Below, piece after piece: positions 1 through 9,763 of a stretch of 19,571 bases of DNA. The notes beneath the pieces are model-generated. The model saw only the letters and a list, made by a program, of their open reading frames with translations. It was not told the origin of the DNA and ran no database searches. This DNA comes from Terana coerulea (Eukaryota > Basidiomycota > Agaricomycetes > Polyporales > Phanerochaetaceae). Position numbers and translations under genes: made by a program. The stretch is taken from positions 1-19,571 of the forward strand of contig JAKOGH010001024.1 in the NCBI GenBank assembly GCA_024811115.1, given 5' to 3'. Position 1 is the first letter of the stretch. The number at the start of each line of letters is the position of its first letter.

Positions 1-195
1 CTTTCAGTAACATGGAAGATGGTGGCTTGAAAGCGGGGCGAAAGCGAGTGCGGCGGCGTGCGAGGCCGCTCTGTCACGCGTCACAGGTGACAGGGCACTT
101 CCGTGACATCGAGGCACGACCAGAAGTCTGCGATTGATGTTCAGCACTCACGTAGTCCTTGACCATCACATCTACTCTGTGAGGCCTTGAGGGCT
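1..195. other. Upstream region of the MFS transporter gene
   Basis: This short non-coding lead-in precedes the first ATG of the transporter at 196. I see no clear TATA box, GATA site or repeat in it. ORFs on the opposite strand here are shadows of the transporter's first exon and have no recognisable content. Confidence 0.4.
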
Positions 196-2262
196 ATGGC
201 CTTCGTGGAGGTTTCTACAGAGGCTCGCGATGTAAAGCAACTCCATCCTCTTCCTACTTCTCGGGACGACGCAAAGACGGCGACCCCGGCCGCATCTGTG
301 CAAGACTGGGATCCCGCGGCTGAGCGCAGAGTCCTTTGGAAAATCGACCTGCTGCTTATGCCCATTCTCACATTTTCTTATGGTCTTCAATTTGTGAGTC
401 ATACTGCTGTACCCTCTACTTCGTACGCTAACAGCTTTGCACCTCTGCTCACACAGTACGATAAATTTGTATTCAGCTCGGCCGCAGTGTTTGGGATGTT
501 GGCGGACCTGGACCTCACTACACCTGTCCCTGGGACGACACTGGTGTCAACTCAGCGATATTCTACCGCGTACGCCTTTCGTTACGGGTTAATCTCCTTG
601 CGCTAAGTTGGTCTGATGGCGCGTTCTTACTCATAGCACGGCGGCATTCTACTGGAGCTACATTGTCGGCGTCCTCCCCATTGCTCTTTTGTTGCAGAAT
701 TTCCTCTTGCAAAGGCTTTGAGCCTTCTCATATTTGTACGTGCGACTTATCATTAGCAGGTGTCTTCGACTGATTAGCGGTCAGATATGGGGCGTCATCG
801 TAATGCTGACTGTCACCGTCTCTGGTTTCCACGGAGCTGTCGCTCAGAGATTTTTCCTTGGTTTGGTTGAGAGTGCTGTCAGCCCCGGTTTCGTTCTCCG
901 TATGTCTTTACTTTACCAGATTGTATGGGACTTATCGACCACATCTTCAGTCAGCTCGATGTGGTACACAAAAGCAGAGCCTCCCCCCCCCTCTTCGTCT
1001 GGGTATATGGTATTCAGCGACTGGATTATTCACTATCTTCAGTGGAGTCATTAACTACGCCATCGGGCACGCGAAAGGCCCACTGCACCCGTGGAAGTAC
1101 ATGTACGTACAGCCTAATCGCCAAGTCAAAAGAAGGAAAACTTAATCGCAACTCTGTGCAGGTACCTCGCCGCGGGAAGCATTACAATTTTCTGGTCCCT
1201 AGTCGTCTTTGTTATTCTTCCGGACTCTCCTGCGGCCTCCCATCGCTGTTTCAACGAAGCCGAACGCGCAATCTTGGCGAGACGCATGCGCGGCAATCTT
1301 TCTGGTGCCGACGTGCGCGCGATCAAGAGGTATCAGATCTATGAAGCCTTAAAGGATGTGAAGGTCTGGCTCATGGGCGCTATGGGTGCCTCTATCTATG
1401 TCTGCAACGGTGGTGTCACAGCATTTGGATCACTCATTATCAAAGTAAGTCGCCGCTGTTCTCGACCAGTGTGCTAAGTCTTCCTCTCCCAGTCCTTTGG
1501 TTACTCCAGCTTGCGGGCTATTCTTCTCCAGACCCCCGGTGGAGCCACCACTTGCGTGTCCATTTATCTGACTGGCTATCTCGCTGTAAAACTTGCATAC
1601 GCCTCATCATCCAATACCATACTGACCACATTGATCATAGAGCCGCTACAAGAATACCCGGACCATTTTGCTGGCCGTCAGCTGCGTCCCAGTCATCATC
1701 GGCGCCATCATTCTCTGGCGTGGCTCCTGGCATGAGCGTGGCCTCGCGCTGTTTGGATACTACCTCATTCCGATATTCGGCCCCATACGTCCTCTTACTA
1801 TCGCTCGTAGCAACGAACATTGCCGGAGGCACCAAGAAGGCGTGCGCCACCAGCGCAGCATTCATCGGCTACAATGTAGGCAACATCATCGGGCCGTATC
1901 TCGTAAGCATTGGTATTCGCGCCTCACGCTTCGGCAGCTGAGGCTTGGTTTGTAGGTCAACGTCAAGCAGGCCCCGCTGAAGTATTGCACGACCTGGATT
2001 GCGACGATTATCGTCATGGTCGTCACCATCGTTGCCGCGCTTCTCCTGCGCTTCGCCTGGGCACGCGAGAACGTGCGCAGAGACAAGGACGCGCTAGTCG
2101 TCGCTGCCCGGACGCCCCGAGTCGTTTTCGTTCGACAAGATGCGAGAGGGGTTGGCTACGAGGAGCTCGCGAGGCAGTGAGACGAGTGTCGCTGATAACG
2201 TCATGCAGGTGGACAGGGACCTGACAGATTGGGAGGATAAGAGCTTTAGGTATTATCTTTAG
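196..2262 (+). pseudogene. MFS transporter, Dal5/allantoate permease-like (ACS family), frame broken by three indels
   Basis: The product would be a plasma-membrane 12-helix carrier for small organic anions or nitrogenous solutes such as allantoate, nicotinate or ureidosuccinate; the exact substrate cannot be read. Ten exons can be joined: 196-393, 457-569, 637-735, 785-899, 951-1102, 1162-1444, 1493-1585, 1641-1902, 1956-2176 and 2217-2262. Family hallmarks are the N-terminal WKIDLLLMPILTFSYGLQF, the YDKFVFSSAAVFGM segment, the GxxxSAVSPGF helix, WYTKAE, FNEAERAILARRM in the central loop, GGTKKACATSAAFIGYNVGNI, and a C-terminal DLTDWEDKSFRY tail. Three indels disrupt the frame: one base missing near 707-711, one extra at the C9 run 983-991, and one extra (or two missing) near 1780-1785. 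Correcting for these gives exactly 527 codons, a normal family length. All splice sites remain usable, so this is a young pseudogene or a gene with assembly errors. The start is ATG 196; a TTG at 187 is not a plausible eukaryotic start. Confidence 0.8.
983..991 (+). repeat. C9 homopolymer at a frame break in the MFS gene
   Basis: A run of nine C residues lies between the conserved WYTKAE and RLGIWYSATGLF segments of the transporter. The reading frame changes by one base across it. It is a typical site for replication slippage or for a base-calling error. Confidence 0.75.
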
Positions 2263-2689
2263 TTTTGCTGGTGTTTGGTACTTAACTATAGGGTGTATTG
2301 GGCTGGAATACATGGCTTAGATGTATAACCACCATTGGGCATTGGGAACTGGATGGTAGAAAAACTTCTACTTCCTTTCCCGTCAAGGTTAGACGCTGTA
2401 GTCCGAGATTTTGTCTCATTTCTGCAGTCTCTGTCTTGCTTTTCCCTGCCTTTTTGGCCCCGCCACGCTGTGTTCATAACTCTCGAGCTCTGGGAATGGT
2501 AGTCTGGGACCAGTTTTGGAAGCGTGTTATGGCCATGTCCAACACAAATTCCGAGCCGGGCCGGCACATCACTAGCGAGGTTATTACGATAATAAGTATT
2601 GGACTCCAGTATATCCCAGACGCAACCTGCAACAAAGTCACACGACGCAACATCATAAAATTGTAAGATATGGAACACCAAACAGAAAA
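2263..2689. other. Convergent intergenic region between the MFS gene and permease copy A
   Basis: About 430 bp lie between the stop of the rightward transporter and the stop of the leftward permease pseudogene. No coding content is convincing. The last ~100 bp, from about 2580, resemble the 3' flank of permease copy B (7500-7608) and belong to the duplicated unit. I see no poly(A) hexamer AATAAA in it. Confidence 0.45.
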
Positions 2690-4893
2690 TCACATCAGCC
2701 AGGCCCACGTGCGCTCGACCCAGTTGCGCGGCGGCGGCTCGTCGTACGTCGCCGCCTCGATCTCCGCCAGGCCCGACTTGAAGTCCATGTCCTCCGGGCG
2801 GCGGAACGACGCCCGGCGCCAGAACCGGCTGCCGGCGTACAGGATCGGGAACAAGATGAACGGCAGGTAGTTCGTCACGAACGTCGCCGTGTCCCAGCCG
2901 CCCTTCAAGAACACCTGCCACCCGCTGAACTGCATCCCACACACACAACCCTGTTAGTATTCGTGCAGGAAAGGGAGAAGGGAACGGGAACGCACGAAGC
3001 AGATGACCCAGGTGGAGACCACGGCGTACCAGCCCGCGTACGGCTGCAGGCGCGACGCGAACGGGAGCGTGCGGCGGTCGAGGCCCTGTGCCTTCATACC
3101 GGCGTAGAAACGCACGTAGGTGACAGAGATGCCAAACCAGCTCATCAGACCCGCAACGCTCGTCAGATTCACGAACCAGCCAAAGACCTTGCCCGCGCCG
3201 GCGCTGACGCCCATGTACGCGAGCAGTCCGAACAGCGAGGACGTGATAACCGCGACCCACGGCAGGCCCTAGTGCGTCGTGCGCGCGAAGACGCGCGGCG
3301 CGTTGCCGTTCAGGGCAAGCGAGTCTATTGGGTGAGAGTGAGTGCCGGGCCAGAGGAAAGTAGGGCGGGAGGCGTACAAAGAGCGCGGGAACTGCTGTAC
3401 AGGTCACTGGAACCGGCAGAGCAGGCGGAGGTCAGGAGGGCCGCATTGATGACCGAAGGTAGTCCTTTTATACCGGCAGTCTTGATTGCAATGACAAAGG
3501 GTGACTTCGCGGCATTGTTGGAGGTCAAGCTTAGGTCGGGGTTGTCAAAACGGTACGAGGAGGCCGATGACCGTGACACCGCCGATGTAGGAACAGCAGG
3601 ATACGGATGTAGACCCGCTTAATCCTGTAACGCAACAGTAAGACCACGGAAAACCATGGTTGGGCTTGATAAACTCACGCTTTGGGGATATTGCGCCTAG
3701 GGTTGGGCCTCGCCGCCGGCGATGGCGACGATTTCTGTGCCAATGAACGAGAACGAGGCCTGGGTCATGACCGCCCACCACGCGAGGAAGCGCCCCTTAT
3801 TGCCGGAAATGCCATTGAACTGGTTGAACGGTCCTGGGCGCTTCCAGTAGCGAAAGCCAATACGGTCGTGGCTCGAGGCCGCCGCCCAGGTCGAGGACGA
3901 TACCAAGGATAATCAGGCCCGTGATCGTTATAACTTTGATAGAGGCGAAATGGAATTCCGGCCTCGCCGTAGGTAGCTGCAGAATACAAAGCGTCAGCTC
4001 GAATACAACATCGGCTATAGTGTTGCCGGAAGGTGGAGGTACCTCAAAGGTAAGGTTAACTTCAGCTGGCGTGGAGGTGAACAAATGGCGGCACCTCAAG
4101 TTATCTCCACCTCCACCTTTTTGGTAACGCCAATCGGCTGTTCGAGCTTCTGTGCACGTACCTGCACCAAACATGTTGATCCCGATGACTGCAGCGAGGA
4201 ATATGGTCACCCATGCCGCTTTGTTGATTTCCTGGTTCCTACAATGCATATGTCAAAGGACAAATCTGCTATTGATAAGCGCAACCATACCAGAATCCTA
4301 TGAGGACAGCAGCGGCGCTGAGCTCCGCAGGTAGAAAGATCAGGGTTGTACCCTGCGGGCAATGCGTCAAGCTGGTGTCGGCTGCTGACAGCTGAAGAGC
4401 GTACAGTAGTTCCAACCGAGAGTGAACGCCCATGCGGGATCAACGAACCGCTCCGCCAACGCGATGTGACCTCCGGGGATGGGCAGGTACGAGATCATTT
4501 CGCCGAGCGAGATCATGCTGCGTTTCGGCCAATCAGTCAGCTGATTCCTGAGGCGACGAGGGCATGCGGGCGTACACAGAGTAGCAGATGGTGCCGACGA
4601 CGACGTATCCGAGGAGCAGACCGATGGGACCGCCGTTCTGCAGCGAGCCAGCAGTACCAAGGAAAAGACCGGTACCAATAACACCACCGATACTACAAGG
4701 TTATTCGTGAACACTCGGCCGCAAGGAGTTTCAACAATACACACCTGATCATGGCGATGTGCCTGTTCTTCAACGTCCGCTGCAGCTCCGTACTATGGTG
4801 CCCGGGAAGCTCATGGTTGGCCTCGGAGTCGGAGACGTCGACGACATTGTCCTGGATCTTCTCATTGGACCCGTACTTGGGGTCGACGGACAT
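2690..4893 (-). pseudogene. Amino acid permease (YAT type) copy A, decayed
   Basis: This is a relic of a 12-helix amino acid/polyamine permease, paralogous to the intact gene at 7609-9687. Exons on the minus strand are 4893-4745, 4692-4576, 4517-4405, 4352-4291, 4238-4162, 3976-3679, 3624-3378, 3324-2996 and 2929-2690; every intron position matches copy B. Lesions relative to copy B are: a 2-base deletion in exon 4 (near 4341-4347); an extra base near 3957-3962 and another near 3871-3880; a 2-base deletion near 3701-3708 that gives a stop at 3697-3699; an extra base near 3589-3592 and another near 3546-3549; and a Trp-to-stop change at 3269-3271. Exon lengths account for each indel (62 versus 64, 298 versus 298, 247 versus 245). 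Exons 1-3 and 8-9 are otherwise open. The start ATG at 4891-4893 and the stop at 2690 match copy B. A functional full-length product is very unlikely. Confidence 0.9.
4017..4132. mobile_element. MITE-like insertion in intron 5 of permease copy A
   Basis: Intron 5 of copy A (3977-4161) is 185 bp, against 54 bp in copy B. The excess is a 116 bp segment flanked by a 7-base direct repeat ATCGGCT at 4010-4016 and 4133-4139, which looks like a target-site duplication. The ends are inverted repeats of about 20 bp sharing GGTGGAGGT cores, left from about 4022 and right ending about 4127, with three mismatches and one gap. The inside is also partly palindromic. It has no coding capacity, so it would be a non-autonomous DNA element mobilised by a transposase encoded elsewhere. 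The family is not identified. Confidence 0.7.
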
Positions 4894-4943
4894 GGTTGGC
4901 GGCGCGGGAGAGAGAACAGGTCGGCGACAGACGCGCGACGCGG

Positions 4944-4950
4944 TTTTATA
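4944..4950 (-). promoter_or_regulatory. TATA-like box upstream of permease copy A
   Basis: The minus strand reads TATAAAA about 50 bp before the ATG at 4893. The same box with the same neighbours (a CG-rich stretch on the start-codon side) is present before copy B at nearly the same distance, so it was duplicated with the gene. Confidence 0.55.
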
Positions 4951-5010
4951 CATGTGGCAACCCTGCCAACATGGCTGCCGGCAAGCATCGACCGCGGTTG
5001 GCTTGGGTGT

Positions 5011-7499
5011 GGAACATTCCGAGTCGGAAGCGTTTCAACGATCGTGCGTGGCGTCTGCGAGGGCCGATGTCGGAAATTCCAAACTGGCTCATGACAGGCT
5101 TCTTCTTCAGCTTCTCCCCGTCGAAATGCTTACCGTACGACCTTCGCGGCCCGTTTGGGCCTCTATCGCTCGGACGTAACTCTACCGAGTTGAGGTAGGA
5201 GACAGGGCTCATGAGCCCGACCACCTCGCGAGACGCCCTCGGTATGTGCCCCACGATTTCATCTTGACCTAGACGCTGTGCAGTCTCAGAGTCGGTTCTA
5301 GAGCGATCAAACGCCGAAGTGCCCAATGCGGTTCGCTCGCTCAGTCGGACTTTGACAAGCTCTGTGTTTGAGGGAGCTGGACTTCTTTTTGCGATATCCG
5401 ATTGAGCGACCGAAAACCTCAGGCGGAGTTTGAACTGCTCTGTGAACCAATGGCTCGAGATGCCCTCATGTATTTGTATGCTTCCTCGCGATCATTATGA
5501 CATACAGCGAAAGGTCCCTCACTTTCAGTGAACAAGTTAATATGGCGTTGCTCCCTTCAAGATTTGACAGTGTGTGATCGTACTCACGTGCGCCCTTCAC
5601 CCTCAGTTCCACATGTGCACGCTGTGGCAGTAACATTCGATGATTTTTAGTACAAGATGCGGGTGTCAGGCAGTATGTGTAGATGAACGCTGCGCAGCGT
5701 CGGACAGATGTGAGGACAAGAGTGTGTGGGAATTGCCGGACGCCACAAAGAAGAAGCGAGCCGACATGTTCCGCGTTCATCGTGGGCGTCTTCCGTTTCC
5801 CAGTAAACCACATCCTCGGGCTACGATTGGAGAAGCAACTCTCTCCTCGTCTGATGGCAAGTTACGCACCCGGCGTTGCTTCATTGCTACTACCATTACT
5901 AGGTTTGGTCTGGTTTGGTTTGGCCTCAGCTTTCCAGCGACATGACTGGTCCTGGACGGAGATTGTTCTCACGTTATGCTCGTTCCAAAACGTCACTGAG
6001 CACATCTTCTCTTTCAGATGACATCGCACACAGAGCCCCAATACGAAGCTTGGAGAAGTGGCGGGCAGGATGACTGCACTTGAAGAAAGGAGCACGCTGC
6101 GATCGGTCATGCAGCTAGAAATGAGTCCAGAGCCCTTGTATTGCCTGGCGTCCGGCAAAAATTATGATCGCCACACGTCGCACAGCCCGGACCTCCTGCC
6201 AGTGAGCTCACTGAGAGGGTGTCTGCTGTTCCTGACGGCAGGCAGTCCATAGCACGACTGTCCCCGCCCGTTGTTCACCAGATCACGCTTGCACACTCAA
6301 CCATCGGGTTCGCCAGTCGAACCTCCCGAGTCTTCCACAACCAATCAGCGACGAGGCTTGGGTAGATGGTGGCGTGGTCGATGTCTCAGCATATTGCAGG
6401 CCTCTCTCGGAGCGTCCATGCCCAATTCCCACGGATATTTGTTACCCAGTGTTCCGGAGGAGTGCAAGTGTAGCGGTCAACGTGACTGAGGACATGATCT
6501 ACGACGACGAAGATGAGGTGTTGTTTGAGGACGACGAAACAATATTGGACGTCGACGGCTTTGCTCTTGGCGCGGGTGGTCTGGCTATCAACGAGGAGCT
6601 ACAGCAGCCATGACGGTTTGACCCCGCTTCACACGGTGCGTTTATCTCGTTCGATGAATGTGAAGCACAACTCACAACTCTTTCCAGTGGTGCGCCAATC
6701 TTCTCCAGAAGCAGCCGCTGCACATCCTTCTCACTCTACACCTGCTGAGACTCTTGAAAAGTGCCTGGTATATATGAGCCAAGAACACCAAGGCGTTCTG
6801 GCCTCCGAGATGGAGAACATCACCGCATACATAGGCATCCTGCAGTCTCTTGGGCTGGTAGCGCAATTAGGAAGCCCAATGAGCCGGTAACAGTATCTGC
6901 GTCCTGAGGCACTGGCGGTCCATGCACGGACAAAATTCGAGTCGTCGTGCTTGGTCTCTTCCCAAGTCATTGCCTAATGGAACTTCGCAATACCGGAAGA
7001 ACCAGAGTGTCATCCTCCCGGCGATTGCCTTTACTCCCCCTCTCGCATTGCGAACCAGATGTCTTACTAGTACTGTCGGACTCACCACACAATATATTGT
7101 CTCGCCACTCTAAATCTTGTGCTATGTCTCCGAGATGCGCCGCATACCAGAATGTGCACGATCAGATGGCCAACGTTGCAAAGCTTGTGGAGCTCGGTCG
7201 ACACTCTTGCCAGAAGCCCCGCGCGAAAGGAAATTGCTTTGTCAATGGCGATACCCGCTTCTAGTGCAAGCAGATTAATATTGTCGAGTAGTACTGTCCA
7301 TTTTCTGAAATACGTGTATGAGTTATCTGACTGATTACTATCGACTCCTCGTTGGACGTCGCTACATACTATTACGCACGCGGAGCTGATTTCGCTGCGA
7401 GCGCGCGCAATCGCGGAGCTCCTCTATCCACTGACACTCACTACATAACAGACTACAGTTCCTCCGCTGTGACACATCTCAAAGCCATGCTGCGCGAGG
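5011..7499. other. 2.5 kb spacer between the two permease copies, no assignable gene
   Basis: The region between the duplicated units holds no ORF I can name. Open stretches are short (under about 130 codons) and lack family motifs. The most protein-like part is at 6362-6613 and 6660-6890 on the plus strand and is listed separately. There is no visible transposase, reverse transcriptase, tRNA or long repeat. It may be decayed sequence, permease A upstream control DNA, or an unrecognised fast-evolving gene. Confidence 0.4.
6362..6890 (+). other. Possible coding relic or small unknown gene with an acidic segment
   Basis: One frame from about 6362 to 6613 is open and ends at a TGA; it contains a strongly acidic stretch (YDDEDEVLFEDDETILDVDG, about residues 47-66 of the open stretch). 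A second frame, open to 6890, contains a non-repetitive stretch beginning TLEKCLVYMSQEHQGVLASE. The two could be exons of one gene, but I find no convincing start ATG or splice pair that joins them. I recognise no domain. It could equally be chance open frame in GC-balanced DNA, so no function is proposed. Confidence 0.2.
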
Positions 7500-7608
7500 T
7501 TGTAAACATAATGATTTTGATCTCCAGTATACCCAGGTAGCCTACAGCAAAAAAACACACACAACACAGCATTATGGAATTGTACAATATGGCACACGAG
7601 ACAGGAAA

Positions 7609-9687
7609 TCACATCAGCCACGCCCACGCGCGCTCGACCCAGTTGCGCGGCGGCGGCTCGTCGTACGTCGCCGCCTCGATCTCCGCCAGACCCGACTTGA
7701 AGTCCATGTCCTCTGGCCGGCGGAACGACGCCCGGCGCCAGTACCGGCTGCCGACGTACATAATCGGGAACAGCGCGAACGGCAGGTAGTTCGTCACGAA
7801 CGTCGCCACGTCCCAGTGGCCCTTTATGAACACCTGCCACCCGCTGAACTGCATCCCACACACACCCACGCAGGTCAGTACGTGTGCAGGAAAGGGAGAC
7901 GGGGACGGGGACGCACGAAGCAGATGACCCAGGTGGAGACCACGGCGTACCAGCCCGCGTACGGCTGCAGGCGCGACGCGAACGGGAGCGTGCGGCGGTC
8001 GATGCCCTGTGCCTTCATACCGGCGTAGAAACGCACGTAGGTGACAGAGATGCCAAACCAGCTCATCAGACCCGCGACGCTCGTCATGTTCGCGAACCAG
8101 CCAAAGACCTTGCCCGCGCCGGCGCTGACCGCCATGTACGCGAGCAGTCCAAACAGCGAGGACACGATGACCGCGATCCACGGCAGGCCCCAGCGCGTCG
8201 TGCGCGCGAAGACGCGCGGCGCGTTGCCGTTCAGCGCCAGCGAGTCTAGTGGGAGAGTGTGAGTGCCTGAGCGGAGGAAAGTAGGGCGGGAGGCGTACAG
8301 AGCGCGCGGGAACTGCTGTACAGGTCGCTGGAGCCGGCCGAGCAGGCGGACGTCAGGAGGGCGGCGTTGATGACAGACGGCAGGCCCTTGATGCCAGCAG
8401 TCTTGATCGCAATAACGAAGGGCGACTTGGCGGCGTTGTTCTTGGTCAAGCCCAGGTCCTCGTGGTCAAACGGTACGAGGAGGCCAATAATGGTGACGCC
8501 ACCAATGTAGAACAGCAGGATACGGACGTAGACCCGCTTAATCCTACGATCCAATGTTAAAATGACAGAAATAACACAGTTTGGCATGACAGAACCCACG
8601 CTTTGGGGATATTGCGCCTGGGGTTGCGGGCCTCGCCGCCGGCAATGGCGACGATTTCCGTGCCAATGAAGGAGAACGCAGCCTGGGTCATGACCGCCCA
8701 CCACGCGAGGAAGCGGCCCGTGTTGCCGGAAATGCCGTCGAACTGGGCGAACGGCCCCGGGTGCTTCCAGTAGCGGAAGCCGATGCGGTCGTGGTTCGGG
8801 CCGCCGCCCAGGTCGAGGACGATACCCAGAATGATGAGGCCGGTAATCGTAATGACCTTGATGGACGCGAAAATGAATTCGGCCTCACCGTAGGCCGCTG
8901 CAAGGCACGATGGGTCAGCTCCACTACGACATCTGGCTGCTGTGAACATACCGGCGCCGAACATGTTGATACCAACGACGACAACGAGGAATATCGTCAC
9001 CCATGCCGCTTGGTTGATTTCCTGGTTCCTACAATGCACACATCAGGGGGGTAATTGGGTATTGATAAGAAGCGCAGCCTTACCAGAACCCTATGAGGAC
9101 GGCTGCCGCGCTGAGCTCTGCGGGCAAAATGATGACCCAGTTGTACCCTGCGAGCAATGTCAAACTGGCGTCGAACGGTGAGAGATGGGGGCAACGCACA
9201 GTAGTTCCAGCCGAGGGTGAACGCCCATGCGGGATCGACGAACCGCTCCGCCAAGGCGATGTGACCTCCGGGGATGGGCAGGTACGAGATCATCTCGCCG
9301 AGAGAGATCATGCTGTGTATGCGCTGGTCAGTCAGCTGATCCCAAGAGCGACAGCAACATGGGGACGTACACAGAGTAGCAGATGGTGCCGACGACGACG
9401 TATCCGAGGAGCAGACCGATGGGACCGCCGTTCTGCAGCGAGCCAGCCGTACCGAGGAAAAGACCGGTGCCAATAACACCGCCGATACTACCCAAACAAT
9501 TTGGTGAACACTCGACGGCAAGGACACTCGGCGACACACACCTGATCATGGCAATGTGCCTGTTCTTCATCGTCCGCTGGAGGTCATGGTGGGGCAGGCC
9601 GTGGCCGGCCTCGGAGTCGGAGGCGTCGACGACATGGTCCTCGGGCTGGATCTTCTCGCTGGACCCGTACTTGGGGTCGACGGACAT
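7609..9687 (-). CDS. Amino acid permease, YAT type (PF00324-like), copy B, intact
   Basis: This is a predicted plasma-membrane proton-coupled amino acid importer; the substrate is not readable. Exons on the minus strand are 9687-9542, 9487-9371, 9312-9200, 9147-9084, 9028-8952, 8897-8600, 8543-8299, 8245-7917 and 7848-7609. They sum to 1,629 nt, exactly 543 codons with no internal stop, and all introns are GT-AG of 52-68 nt. Landmarks are a hydrophilic N-terminal tail of about 45 residues, then the TM1 signature SIGGVIGTGLFLGTAGSL, GEMISYLPIPGGHIALAERF around TM3, GWNYWYNWVIILPAE, NQEINQAAWVTIF, FIGTEIVAIAGGEARNPRRN, SSDLYSSSRALYSLALNGNA, and a C-terminal PEDMDFKSGLAEIEAATYDE tail typical of fungal YAT permeases. 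Length and helix order fit the family. Its neighbour is the dead copy A, so this is probably the working gene of the pair. A TATA box and a GATA-type site lie upstream. Confidence 0.93.
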
Positions 9688-9739
9688 GGTGGGCGGCGCG
9701 GGAGGGTGTGAACAGGTCGGCGACGGACGCGCGGCGCGG

Positions 9740-9746
9740 TTTTATA
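9740..9746 (-). promoter_or_regulatory. TATA-like box upstream of permease copy B
   Basis: The minus strand reads TATAAAA about 53 bp before the ATG at 9687, within a segment conserved with the copy A promoter. Position and context fit a fungal core promoter with a short 5' leader. Confidence 0.55.
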
Positions 9747-9757
9747 CGTCTGCCAAC

Positions 9758-9763
9758 CTTATC
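9758..9763 (-). promoter_or_regulatory. GATA-type site (GATAAG) in the permease B promoter
   Basis: The minus strand carries GATAAG about 71 bp before the start codon, next to the TATA box. Fungal nitrogen-catabolite regulators of the AreA/Gat1 family bind HGATAR, and amino acid permeases are common targets. Copy A lacks this site at the aligned place. A single hexamer can occur by chance, so this is suggestive only. Confidence 0.3.

Larger units (their letters stand above)
2580..5010 (-). repeat. Direct duplication, unit A (permease A plus flanks)
   Basis: This block aligns collinearly with 7500-9830 in the same orientation. It covers all nine permease exons, all eight introns, about 100 bp beyond the stop codon and about 110 bp upstream of the start, including a TATA-like box. 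The outer limits are judged by eye: similarity fades near 2580 and near 5010. Apart from small indels, the main length difference is a 116 bp MITE-like insertion at 4017-4132. Confidence 0.8.

Noticed and set aside
187..606. Uninterrupted 139-codon ORF at the start of the MFS gene as a separate protein
   Set aside because: It reads through a 63 bp intron that happens to lack stops (394-456) and into the next intron (570-636). Splicing gives the family sequence.
2286..3407. A 373-codon minus-strand ORF, the longest in the left half
   Set aside because: It overlaps exons 7-9 of permease copy A but mostly in the wrong frame and runs through introns and the 3' flank. The matching frame in copy B behaves the same way. 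It is a GC-driven shadow of the pseudogene.
4946..5326. A 126-codon minus-strand ORF upstream of permease copy A
   Set aside because: It covers the duplicated promoter segment and TATA box, has no recognisable content and no counterpart upstream of copy B.
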